21,770 bases of DNA from Actinomycetes bacterium (GTDB lineage: Bacteria; Actinomycetota; Actinomycetes; Propionibacteriales; Propionibacteriaceae): the NCBI GenBank assembly GCA_023393755.1, contig JAEXCA010000152.1, forward strand, positions 1 through 21,770, read 5' to 3'. Below are positions 14,018 to 20,452 of the stretch, one piece after another. How positions within the stretch are numbered: position 1 is the stretch's first letter; every line of letters begins with the position of its first letter. The position numbers were made by a program, and so were the translations under genes. Under the pieces are notes generated by a model. That model saw only the letters and a list, made by a program, of their open reading frames with translations, was not told the origin of the DNA and did no database searches.

Positions 14018-14057
14018 AAAGCGCGACGCAGGATGCCGCAGCGGGCGGCGGGGTGGT

Positions 14058-14297
14058 TCAGGCGGCCTGGATGCGGGCGGCCGTCTCCTTGATCTTGTCC
14101 GGACGGAAGCCCGCCCAGTGCTCGTCGCCGTCGATCACGACGGGAGCCTGCTGGTAGCCCAGCGCCATCACCTCGGCCAGCGCCACCTCGTCCAGGCTGA
14201 GATCGACGACCTCGTACTCCAGGCCGTGCTTGTCCAGCGCCCGGTAGGTGGCGGTGCACTGGACGCATGAGGGCTTGCTGTAGACCTTGATCGCCAT
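14058..14297 (-). CDS. nrdH: NrdH-redoxin
   Basis: Glutaredoxin-like, thioredoxin-reductase-dependent electron donor to NrdE. 79 aa is the usual size. The active site is Cys11-Val-Gln-Cys14 in VYSKPSCVQCTATYRAL, the CVQC form typical of NrdH. The C-terminal part has YQQAPVVIDGDEHWAGFRPDKI with the cis-Pro of the thioredoxin fold and the W-GF-PD element characteristic of NrdH. AGGAGG precedes ATG 14297. It is the first gene of nrdHIEF and is divergent from nrdD across a 592-bp control region. Confidence 0.97.
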   Translation of the reverse strand: MAIKVYSKPSCVQCTATYRALDKHGLEYEVVDLSLDEVALAEVMALGYQQAPVVIDGDEHWAGFRPDKIKETAARIQAA

Positions 14298-14324
14298 GGC
14301 TGCTGCCTCCTGGGGAAGTCCGGA

Positions 14325-14531
14325 TTACACCGGTGTAGTTTCATGGATGTGACGAGCAGGGACTCTAACTGTGGTGGTGTGGCCATGGCAAGCACCCCAT
14401 ATCTAGTGTCGGGATAGGTTTTCGCCTGATGCGTGGGCCATTGCGCGGGGGTGTAGCGCTCAGAACTGCCCTCAGTCGCGGGAAAATCCGGTGAACCACT
14501 ACATATGGGTAGTTACATCGGCGTAGTTTTA
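14325..14531. repeat. Duplicated 19-nt palindromic motif flanking the nrdH/nrdD control region
   Basis: TTACACCGGTGTAGTTTCA (14325-14343) and TTACATCGGCGTAGTTTTA (14513-14531) match at 16 of 19 positions, with only transitions differing, in the same orientation. The first contains the perfect palindrome TACACCGGTGTA (14326-14337), 29 nt upstream of the nrdH start. The second lies between the -35 and -10 of nrdD. This looks like an operator for a regulator acting on both RNR operons; I do not recognise the family. Confidence 0.6.
14362..14409 (-). promoter_or_regulatory. nrdHIEF promoter with an adjacent NrdR-like box
   Basis: On the minus strand TTGCCA (plus-strand 14386-14391) and TAGAGT (plus-strand 14362-14367) are 18 nt apart. 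Just upstream of the -35, plus-strand 14394-14409 reads ACCCCATATCTAGTGT, close to the NrdR consensus ACACwATATATwGTGT. A much weaker half-match (plus-strand 14365-14380) overlaps the -10 about 29 bp away, near the three-turn spacing of NrdR box pairs. NrdR is the nucleotide-sensing repressor of RNR genes; it is not encoded here. Confidence 0.5.
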
Positions 14532-14543
14532 CGTATATAGTGA
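14498..14543 (+). promoter_or_regulatory. nrdD promoter with a pair of NrdR-like boxes
   Basis: TTACAT (14513-14518), a 17-nt spacer and TATAGT (14536-14541) predict transcription starting near 14548, just before the riboswitch. Two 16-bp NrdR-like sites, 14498-14513 (ACTACATATGGGTAGT, with ACTAC/GTAGT arms) and about 14528-14543 (right half TATATAGTGA close to consensus), are centred 30 bp apart and cover the -35 and -10. That is the usual NrdR arrangement. Confidence 0.6.
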
Positions 14544-14550
14544 TTGACGC

Positions 14551-14730
14551 AGTGGTTCGGCCTGCCAGCCGGGTGGGTCGTCGTAAGAGGGAATCCGGTG
14601 TGAATCCGGAACTGCCCCGCAGCGGTATGTGGGAACGACCGCCGTCATCAGCACTGGGTGTGATCCTGGGAAGCGACGGCCAGTAGGCCCGAGCCAGGTT
14701 TGGTTCTGCCCATGAGTCCGAAGACCTGCC
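14551..14730 (+). promoter_or_regulatory. Cobalamin riboswitch in the nrdD leader
   Basis: The conserved elements of the long (btuB-like) cobalamin aptamer occur in order: GAGGGAATCCGGTGTGAATC (P5 loop region, from about 14595), CGGAACTGCCCCGCAGCGGT, then a long peripheral part with CACTGG and CTGGGAAGCGACGGCCAGTA, GCCCGAGCCAGG, and the terminal ATGAGTCCGAAGACCTGCC ending at 14730. The RNA starts directly after a promoter and is followed by 160 nt of structured leader before nrdD. The known outcome of this class is repression when cobalamin is bound. The 5' limit is approximate. Confidence 0.95.
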
Positions 14731-14785
14731 TCTGCCGTCCCGCCGCTTGAACGTGCCCTGGGTCTGTCGAAGGGGCGGAGGGCAA

Positions 14786-14880
14786 GGGACGCCGGTATCG
14801 CAGCCCCGTGGGAGGGCTGGTGGCCAGCGGGAGCGTCCCCGCGACCTCTCCTCCTGCGGGTCCAGTCAAGGAAGCAGGAG
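14786..14880 (+). promoter_or_regulatory. nrdD expression platform with ribosome-binding-site hairpin
   Basis: GCAGGAG (14874-14880), the ribosome binding site 9 nt before ATG 14890, is exactly complementary to CTCCTGC at 14851-14857, so a 7-bp hairpin with a 16-nt loop would hide it. Upstream, GGGACGC (14786-14792) pairs with GCGTCCC (14833-14839), enclosing AGCCC/GGGCT (14802-14806, 14814-14818). No U tract is seen, so control of translation is favoured. Confidence 0.6.
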
Positions 14881-14889
14881 CACCAGGCA

Positions 14890-16992
14890 ATGTCGCAGAT
14901 CGCCACCCCCGAAGCCGTCATCAAGCGCGATGGCACCGCCGCCGAGTTCGACCTCGAACGGATCCGCTCGGCGATCGCCCGGGCGGGCGCGGCGACGGGG
15001 GAGTTGGACGGCGCTGAGGCCCATCTGTTGGCCCGGCAGGTCTGCGTCCGGCTGGCTCGGCGGGGCACCCCGCCGCACGTCGAGGAGATCCAGGACGCGG
15101 TCGAGCACCTGCTGATCGACTCCGGCTACACCGCCACCGCGCGGGCCTACATCGTCTACCGCGAGCAGCACACCCGGCTGCGGGACACCCGCAACGCCAT
15201 GGTCGACGTGGCCAACTCGATCAACGAGTACCTCGACCGCTCCGACTGGCGGATCAACGCCAACGCCAACCAGGGCTACTCGCTGGGTGGGCTGATCCTG
15301 AACACCTCCGGCAAGGTCACCGCCAACTACTGGCTCTCCCACGTCTACCCTCCCGAGGTCGGCCAGGCCCACCGGGACGGCGACGTCCACATCCACGATC
15401 TCGACATGCTCAGCGGCTACTGCGCCGGCTGGTCGCTGAAGACCCTGCTGCGGGAGGGGCTGAACGGCGTCCCGGGCAAGGTGGACGCCACCCCGGCCAA
15501 GCACCTCGGCTCCGTGGTCGGCCAGATGGTCAACTTCCTCGGCTGCCTGCAGAACGAGTGGGCCGGCGCGCAGGCGTTCAGCTCCTTCGACACCTACCTG
15601 GCGCCGTTCATCCGCAAGGACAACCTGGGCTACGACGAGGTGAAGCAGGCCATCCAGGAGCTGATCTACAACCTCAACGTGCCGTCTCGGTGGGGCACTC
15701 AGACGCCGTTCACCAACCTCACCTTCGACTGGGTCTGCCCGGAGGATCTGCGGGACGAGAACCCGATCATCGGCGGTGAGGAAATGGACTTCAACTACGG
15801 CGATCTACAGGCCGAGATGGACATGATCAACCGCGCCTACATCGAGGTCATGACCGCTGGGGACGCCTCCGGCCGGGTGTTCACCTTCCCGATCCCGACC
15901 TACAACATCACCCCCGACTTCGACTGGGATTCGCCGAACGCCCAGGCGCTGTTCGAGATGACCGCCAAGTACGGCCTGCCCTACTTCCAGAACTTCCTGA
16001 ACTCCGAGCTGAAGCCGAACATGGTCCGGTCGATGTGCTGCCGGCTGCAACTCGACCTGCGGGAGCTGCTCAAGCGCGGCAACGGCCTGTTCGGCTCGGC
16101 CGAGCAGACCGGCTCGCTGGGCGTGGTGACGGTGAACCTGGCCCGGCTGGGCTACCTGCACCGCGGGGACGAGGCCGGGCTGATCCTGGCGCTGGACCGG
16201 CTGCTGGTGCTGGCCAAGGAGTCGCTGGAGATCAAGCGCAAGGTGATCCAGCGGTACATCGACGAGGGCCTGTTCCCCTACACCAAGCGCTACCTGGGGA
16301 CGCTGCGCAACCACTTCTCCACCATCGGTGTGAACGGCATGAACGAACTGATCCGCAACTTCACCGGCGACGCCTACGACATCACCGACGAGCGCGGTCA
16401 CGCGCTGGCGGTGCGGCTGCTGGATCACGTCCGCGCCCGGATGGTGGAGTTCCAGGAGGCCACCGGCCACATGTACAACCTGGAGGCCACCCCGGCCGAG
16501 GGCACCACCTACCGGTTCGCCAAGGAGGACCGCAAGCGATTCCCCGAGATTCTGCAGGCGGGAACCGATGCCAACCCGTACTACACCAACTCGTCCCAGT
16601 TGCCGGTGGGCTTCACCGACGACCCGTTCGAGGCCCTGGAGCGGCAGGACGAGTTGCAGCGCAAGTACACCGGCGGCACCGTGCTGCACCTCTACATGTC
16701 CGAGCGGATCTCGGACGCCGAGGCCTGCCGCGAGCTGGTCCGCCGGTCGCTGACCAACTTCCGGCTGCCGTACATCACGATCACACCGACCTTCTCGATC
16801 TGCCCCTCCCACGGCTACCTGGCCGGCGAGCAGCCGGTGTGTCCGACCTGTGAAGCCCAAGGCGTCGAGCAGGTGTGCGAGGTGTGGACCCGGGTGATGG
16901 GCTACCACCGTCCGGTGACCTCGTTCAACATCGGCAAGAAGGGCGAGTACGCCGAGCGGCTGCCCTTCGAGGAATCCCGGGTCCTGGTGTGA
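14890..16992 (+). CDS. nrdD: Anaerobic class III ribonucleoside-triphosphate reductase (NrdD)
   Basis: Oxygen-sensitive glycyl-radical enzyme that makes deoxynucleotides in anaerobic growth; 700 aa. An N-terminal ATP-cone (about residues 8-100, AVIKRDGTAAEFDLERIRSAI) provides allosteric control. The catalytic barrel follows, with HRDGDVHIHDLD, NLNVPSRWGTQTPFTNL and SMCCRLQLDLREL. Near the C-terminus, Cys638, Cys651, Cys654 (CPTC) and possibly His641 (CPSHGYL) form the metal-binding knob. Gly671 in RVMGYHRPVTSFNIGKKGEY is the glycyl radical site. Oxygen exposure cleaves such enzymes at that glycine. The gene is preceded by a cobalamin riboswitch and divergent from nrdHIEF. Its activase gene nrdG follows after an unusual 350-bp structured gap. 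Confidence 0.98.
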   Translation: MSQIATPEAVIKRDGTAAEFDLERIRSAIARAGAATGELDGAEAHLLARQVCVRLARRGTPPHVEEIQDAVEHLLIDSGYTATARAYIVYREQHTRLRDTRNAMVDVANSINEYLDRSDWRINANANQGYSLGGLILNTSGKVTANYWLSHVYPPEVGQAHRDGDVHIHDLDMLSGYCAGWSLKTLLREGLNGVPGKVDATPAKHLGSVVGQMVNFLGCLQNEWAGAQAFSSFDTYLAPFIRKDNLGYDEVKQAIQELIYNLNVPSRWGTQTPFTNLTFDWVCPEDLRDENPIIGGEEMDFNYGDLQAEMDMINRAYIEVMTAGDASGRVFTFPIPTYNITPDFDWDSPNAQALFEMTAKYGLPYFQNFLNSELKPNMVRSMCCRLQLDLRELLKRGNGLFGSAEQTGSLGVVTVNLARLGYLHRGDEAGLILALDRLLVLAKESLEIKRKVIQRYIDEGLFPYTKRYLGTLRNHFSTIGVNGMNELIRNFTGDAYDITDERGHALAVRLLDHVRARMVEFQEATGHMYNLEATPAEGTTYRFAKEDRKRFPEILQAGTDANPYYTNSSQLPVGFTDDPFEALERQDELQRKYTGGTVLHLYMSERISDAEACRELVRRSLTNFRLPYITITPTFSICPSHGYLAGEQPVCPTCEAQGVEQVCEVWTRVMGYHRPVTSFNIGKKGEYAERLPFEESRVLV

Positions 16993-17011
16993 CCGGCGCG
17001 GGACGATCCCA

Positions 17012-17124
17012 GACGACCGCCACGCCGCTGCCACCGGCGGGAAGGAAGGAGTCTCGCCGAGAGCCGCGCCAGCGGGCCGAGGAACAGAGGTCCGAGCGCA
17101 GCTCGGAGTCTCGAAGGGTCGCCG
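17012..17124. repeat. Dispersed repeat copy A (after nrdD)
   Basis: Begins GACGACCGCCACGCCGCTG and continues with CGGCGGGAAGGAAGGAGTCTCG, CCGAGGAACAG and CGAAGGGTCG. The same blocks in the same order and orientation recur at 18071-18156 after nrdG, with copy A carrying two short extra insertions. The copies therefore bracket nrdG as direct repeats. Confidence 0.8.
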
Positions 17125-17131
17125 GCCGCCT

Positions 17132-17204
17132 GACAGAAACCGGGGAGTACGGGCCAGTCGAGGACGCTATGCATGCGAGTGGCCTCTCCTGCCCGGTTTC
17201 TGTC
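17132..17204. repeat. 13-bp perfect inverted repeat forming a 73-nt stem-loop
   Basis: GACAGAAACCGGG (17132-17144) and CCCGGTTTCTGTC (17192-17204) are perfect inverted repeats. Inside, GGCCA (17152-17156) pairs with TGGCC (17180-17184) and CGC with GCG around a TATGCAT apex. An ATG at 17169, in frame with nrdG, sits in the apex and is an unlikely start codon. Confidence 0.8.
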
Positions 17205-17339
17205 GGGATAACGGTGGCTGAGGTCGGCCGCCCTAGCGGCCGAGGCAGTTCCTCGCTTCGCTCGTCAAGACGTCGCGCGGGGGCGCGGATCCCCGCGCCT
17301 CGCGCGTCCGTCGCGAAGCCTCCGGCCGCACCTGAGGCG

Positions 17340-18017
17340 TTGACCATCGCCGGCCTCACCTCACTGTCGACCTGTGACTGGCCGGGAAAGCTGGTCGCCA
17401 CGGTCTTCCTGCAGGGCTGCCCGTGGCGCTGCACCTATTGCCACAACCCGGCGCTGCTCGACTCAAAGGCGCCGGGCCAGGTGCCGTGGCAGCAGGTCCG
17501 CGATCTGCTGAACCGACGCAAGGGGCTGCTGGACGGGCTGGTCTTCTCCGGCGGCGAGCCGACCCGGCAGTCGGGCCTGCCCGCCGCGATGCGCGAGGTG
17601 CGGGAACTGGGGTTCGGCGTCAGCCTGCACACCGGCGGCGCCTACCCGGCCCGGCTGGTCGAACTGCTGCCGCTGGTCGACTGGGTGGGCCTCGACATCA
17701 AGGCGCTGCCGGGGGAGTACCGCCGCATCACCGGGGTGGGCGCCAGCGGCACGAGGGCCTTCGCCAGCCTCGATCTCGTGGTCGCCAGCGGGATTGACCA
17801 CGAGGTGCGGATCACGGTCGACCCGACCGTCCATACCGCCGAGCACGTCGAGCGGTTGATCCAGCGGGTGCGAGCCACTGGCGCCCGTCGGACGGTGCTA
17901 CAGGAGGTCCGTCCGCAGGGCGCCGGGGCGGAGTATGCCTCGCGATTGGGCGGACGCCGGCTGAGCGACGTGCTCACGTTCCAGCCGGAGGGGGTTGTGC
18001 TGCGCGCCGCCGGTTGA
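17340..18017 (+). CDS. nrdG: Anaerobic RNR-activating radical-SAM protein (NrdG)
   Basis: Radical-SAM activase that uses a [4Fe-4S] cluster and S-adenosylmethionine to place the glycyl radical on NrdD. The cluster motif CPWRCTYCHNP gives Cys27, Cys31 and Cys34 when numbered from TTG 17340. The rest is typical of the longer NrdG type: TIAGLTSLSTCDWPGKLVATVFLQG (2-26), GLLDGLVFSGGEPTRQ, VSLHTGGAYP, WVGLDIKALPGEY, HEVRITVDPTVH and VLQEVRPQGA. Start is uncertain. TTG 17340 gives 225 aa and a family-like N-terminus but a poor ribosome binding site. GTG 17214 or ATG 17169 would add low-complexity sequence from the hairpin region. It is bracketed by direct repeats A and B. Confidence 0.9.
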   Translation: MTIAGLTSLSTCDWPGKLVATVFLQGCPWRCTYCHNPALLDSKAPGQVPWQQVRDLLNRRKGLLDGLVFSGGEPTRQSGLPAAMREVRELGFGVSLHTGGAYPARLVELLPLVDWVGLDIKALPGEYRRITGVGASGTRAFASLDLVVASGIDHEVRITVDPTVHTAEHVERLIQRVRATGARRTVLQEVRPQGAGAEYASRLGGRRLSDVLTFQPEGVVLRAAG

Positions 18018-18029
18018 CGGGCCAACGAT

Positions 18030-18183
18030 CCCTGAGCCTGCCGTAGGGTCACCGCCCACCCATCCCGGACGACGACCGCCACGCCGCTGTCGGCGGCGGG
18101 AAGGAAGAAGTCTCGACGAGGGCCGCTGCCCGAGGAACAGGGCCTGCCGAAGGGTCGTTGGGCTTCGACCAGCTCAGCCACCG
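18030..18183. repeat. Dispersed repeat copy B with CCCTGAGCCTG-type units (after nrdG)
   Basis: 18071-18156 matches repeat A. On its left is CCCTGAGCCTGCCGTAGGG (18030-18048). On its right, GGCCTGCCGAAGGGTCG (18141-18157) leads into GGGCTTCGACCAGCTCAGC (18160-18178) and CACCG. CCCTGrGyCTGyCGAAGGG also occurs at 14756-14774 in the nrdD leader. From memory, CCCTGAGCCTGTCGAAGGG-like words are frequent intergenic repeats in actinobacteria. The block fills the nrdG-mtnP gap. Confidence 0.7.
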
Positions 18184-18214
18184 TCCGGAGGGGCTGAGCC
18201 GTAAGGTTGCGAGC

Positions 18215-19021
18215 ATGACGGCAGACATCGGCATCATCGGCGGAACCGGGTTCTACTCGTTCCTGAGCAACGCGCGCGAGGTTGAGGCGACCACACCGTT
18301 CGGCGCGCCCAGCGCTCCGGTGACGGTGGGGGAACTGGCCGGACGGGAGGTCGCCTTCCTGCCGCGGCACGGCCGGCACCACGAGTTCCCGCCGCACCGG
18401 GTGAACTACCGGGCCAACCTGTGGGCGTTGCGCAGCGTCGGGGTGCGGCAGGTGATCGCGCCGTGCGCGGTCGGGTCGTTGCGCGCCGACCTCGGCCCAG
18501 GGACGTTCGTGGTGCCCGACCAGGTGATCGACCGCACCTGGGGACGCGAGCACACCTGCTACGACGCCACCGGCCAGGTGGTGCACGTCGGGTTCGCCGA
18601 TCCGTACTGCCCGCGCGGGCGCTCGGCCGCGGTCGCCGCCGACCCGACCGTGGTGGACGGCGGCACCCTGGTTGTGATCAACGGCCCGCGGTTCTCGTCC
18701 AAGGCCGAGTCCCGCTGGCATGCCGCCGCGGGCGGCACCGTGGTCGGGATGACCGGCATGCCGGAGGCCTCGGTCGCCCGTGAACTGGCCATGTGCTTCA
18801 CCACGATCTGCATGGTGACCGATCACGACGCCGGGGTCGATACCGGGGAAGCGGTCAGCCACGCCGCCGTCCTGGAGGTGTTCGGCCAGAACATCGAACG
18901 GCTGAAGTCGTTGCTCGCCACCGTGATCGCCGGCCTGCCCGCGCCCGAGCCCGACGCCACCGCGGAATGCGCCTGTCGTCGTGCCCTGGACGGCCAGGAA
19001 CTGCCGTTCGACCTGCCCTGA
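18215..19021 (+). CDS. mtnP: S-methyl-5'-thioadenosine phosphorylase
   Basis: Cleaves methylthioadenosine with phosphate to adenine and methylthioribose-1-phosphate, recycling the by-product of polyamine synthesis and other SAM-using reactions. 268 aa from ATG 18215. Family motifs: IGIIGGTGFYSF (5-16), PRHGRHHEFPPHRVNYRANLWAL (50-72, phosphate/ribose site), APCAVGSLR (82-90), VVINGPRFSSKAES (153-166), VVGMTGMPEASVARELAMCF (176-195) and VTDHDAG (201-207). The Asp residues in TDHD indicate a 6-aminopurine (adenine-type) substrate rather than hypoxanthine/guanine, but MTIP-type specificity cannot be excluded. The start follows the repeat-filled gap; an in-frame extension to 18158 is repeat sequence and rejected. 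Confidence 0.92.
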   Translation: MTADIGIIGGTGFYSFLSNAREVEATTPFGAPSAPVTVGELAGREVAFLPRHGRHHEFPPHRVNYRANLWALRSVGVRQVIAPCAVGSLRADLGPGTFVVPDQVIDRTWGREHTCYDATGQVVHVGFADPYCPRGRSAAVAADPTVVDGGTLVVINGPRFSSKAESRWHAAAGGTVVGMTGMPEASVARELAMCFTTICMVTDHDAGVDTGEAVSHAAVLEVFGQNIERLKSLLATVIAGLPAPEPDATAECACRRALDGQELPFDLP

Positions 19022-19030
19022 CGCGGGTCC

Positions 19031-19046
19031 GGCGCGATGTCGCGCC
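19031..19046 (+). terminator. Possible hairpin after mtnP
   Basis: GGCGCG-ATGT-CGCGCC, a 6-bp GC-only stem with a 4-nt loop, starts 10 nt after the mtnP stop. It has no U tract, so it is a weak terminator candidate or an RNA 3'-end stabiliser. Confidence 0.35.
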
Positions 19047-19062
19047 CACCCGTGGCTCAGGG

Positions 19063-19182
19063 CTACTTCGCCTGCAGGCCGGCGATCACGTCCTGCAGAC
19101 CTGTGACGGCAGCGGTGACCTCGGCCGCGGACGGGGTCTGAGCCCGCAGCGCGGTCAGCAGGGTGTCGATCCCGTCGTCCAT
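19063..19182 (-). pseudogene. Short unrecognised ORF or C-terminal gene fragment
   Basis: The minus-strand frame ending at 19063 translates from ATG 19182 as MDDGIDTLLTALRAQTPSAA followed by about 19 residues ending AGLQAK. The composition is that of an ordinary amphipathic-helical protein, and the protein-like quality extends a few codons upstream (PASPDDWHT) before dissolving into Arg/Pro/Ser-rich sequence towards 19350. There is no clear ribosome binding site. It may be a very small gene or the 3' end of a truncated one. I do not recognise the family. Confidence 0.25.
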
Positions 19183-19335
19183 GGTGTGCCAGTCGTCGGG
19201 CGAGGCCGGTTTGAGAGCTGACTCGGCACCGTCCGCCCCATGGGTGCGCGGGCCCGCGCGGCCTGCTGTCTCACGGGACGCGCGCGGCTTGCAGGGTGGC
19301 GAGGTTTTAAATAGTCTCGGGTTGCGAAAATGATG

Positions 19336-19354
19336 TGAGGTTAGCCTCACCTAA
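19336..19354. promoter_or_regulatory. DtxR/IdeR iron box before efeUO
   Basis: TGAGGTTAGCCTCACCTAA matches the iron-repressor consensus TTAGGTTAGSCTAACCTAA at 17 of 19 positions. It lies 17 nt before the efeU start in a locally AT-rich stretch (TTTTAAATAG from about 19305). Binding of the Fe(II)-loaded repressor would block transcription of the iron-uptake operon when iron is sufficient. Confidence 0.85.
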
Positions 19355-19371
19355 ACCTGAGAGATCCGTCG

Positions 19372-20439
19372 TTGTTCCTCGCCGCCTTCCTGATCGGCTT
19401 GCGCGAAGGGCTGGAAGCAGCCCTGATCGTCGGCATCCTGGTGGCGTACCTCCGCAAGCACGGACGGCCGGACGTGCTCGCCAAGCTGTGGTCGGGCGTC
19501 GGGCTGGCGGTCGCCGGGGCGCTCGGCCTGGGCGCGCTGTTCACCTTCGGCGCCTACCGGCTGACCTTCCAGGCCCAGGAGATCATCGGCGGCACCATGT
19601 CGCTGGTCGCCGTCGGGATGATCACCTGGATGGTCTTCTGGATGCTGAAGATCGGCGGCCGGATGAAGGCCGAGCTGGAGGAGGGCGCCGCCCACGCGCT
19701 GGCGGTCGGCACCGGCTGGTCGATCTTCTGGCTGGGCCTGATCTCGGTCGGACGCGAGGGCATCGAGACCACCCTGCTGCTGTGGGGCTGGGCCCTGCAG
19801 CCGGCCGCCCTGCTCGGCGCGCTGGTGGGCATCGCGGTGGCGATCGTGATCGGCTACCTGATGTACCGCGGCATGGTGCGGGTCAACCTCGGGGTCTTCT
19901 TCGCCTGGATGGGCACCTTCCTGGTGATCGTCGCCGCCGGCATCCTCGCCTACGGCATCCACGACCTGCAGGAGGCGGGAGTGCTGCCCGGGCCGTTCTC
20001 CGGGCACCCGATCACCCCCACCGACATGCGCACCGGGGACGTCCTGGTCGGCCCCACCGACGGGCCGTTCTGGATGGCCTCCTTCCCGTTCGGCTGGGCC
20101 TTCGACCTCACCGGCAGCATCGACCCCAGCGGCTTCGCCGGAGCCCTGCTGAAGGGGATCGTCGGCTTCACCCCGCAGATGTCCTGGCTGCAGGTCACCG
20201 CCTGGGCGATCTACCTGGCCATCGTCCTGCCCCGGTTCGTCGCCGGCGCGCTGCGCAACCGGGCCCAGCGGAAGGCGGCCGCCGCCGCCAGGGCCGCCGC
20301 CGCCCAGGGTTCCGCGGACGCGGTGACGAACCCCGCCGGCGCCGCCACCCCGGACGCCCGGACGTCGTCCACCGAGGACTCCACCCACCCGGCCACCGCG
20401 TCCGTCGACGCGGCCGCCCCCCCCCTGATCCACCAGTAA
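19372..20439 (+). CDS. efeU: Ferrous/ferric iron permease, FTR1 family (EfeU)
   Basis: Membrane iron permease of 355 aa with about seven transmembrane segments. The two FTR1 motifs are R11-E-G-L-E15 (MFLAAFLIGLREGLEAAL) and R128-E-G-I-E132 (LISVGREGIETTLLLWGW), whose glutamates carry iron across the membrane. Start is TTG 19372, which places the first helix directly at the N-terminus as in other EfeU proteins; no ATG fits, and GAGAG lies about 9 nt upstream. The last 65 residues are an Ala/Thr/Ser-rich cytoplasmic tail (from RNRAQRKAAAAARA), longer than usual. First gene of an efeUO(B) operon under a DtxR/IdeR box; 13 nt separate it from efeO. Confidence 0.95.
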   Translation: MFLAAFLIGLREGLEAALIVGILVAYLRKHGRPDVLAKLWSGVGLAVAGALGLGALFTFGAYRLTFQAQEIIGGTMSLVAVGMITWMVFWMLKIGGRMKAELEEGAAHALAVGTGWSIFWLGLISVGREGIETTLLLWGWALQPAALLGALVGIAVAIVIGYLMYRGMVRVNLGVFFAWMGTFLVIVAAGILAYGIHDLQEAGVLPGPFSGHPITPTDMRTGDVLVGPTDGPFWMASFPFGWAFDLTGSIDPSGFAGALLKGIVGFTPQMSWLQVTAWAIYLAIVLPRFVAGALRNRAQRKAAAAARAAAAQGSADAVTNPAGAATPDARTSSTEDSTHPATASVDAAAPPLIHQ

Positions 20440-20452
20440 GAGAGGAAACCCC

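Larger units (their letters stand above)
16993..17339. other. Structured, repeat-rich gap between nrdD and nrdG
   Basis: No convincing gene; the frame of nrdG happens to stay open back to 16875, but its translation is Arg/Ser-rich and unlike NrdG. The gap holds repeat copy A (17012-17124), an inverted repeat (17132-17204), a perfect 8-bp hairpin TCGGCCGC-CCTA-GCGGCCGA (17224-17243) and a 7-bp hairpin GGCGCGG-ATCC-CCGCGCC (17282-17299). CGGTGGCTGAG (17212-17222) is the reverse complement of part of repeat B (CTCAGCCACCG, 18173-18183). Transcript processing or a repeat insertion are possible explanations. Confidence 0.7.

Noticed and set aside
15805..17034. Open 409-codon minus-strand frame opposite nrdD
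   Set aside because: Shadow of nrdD codon bias; NrdD motifs and riboswitch support the plus strand.
16875..17339. N-terminal extension of NrdG in the same open frame
   Set aside because: The extension overlaps the nrdD coding end and the hairpin/repeat region and does not resemble any NrdG N-terminus.
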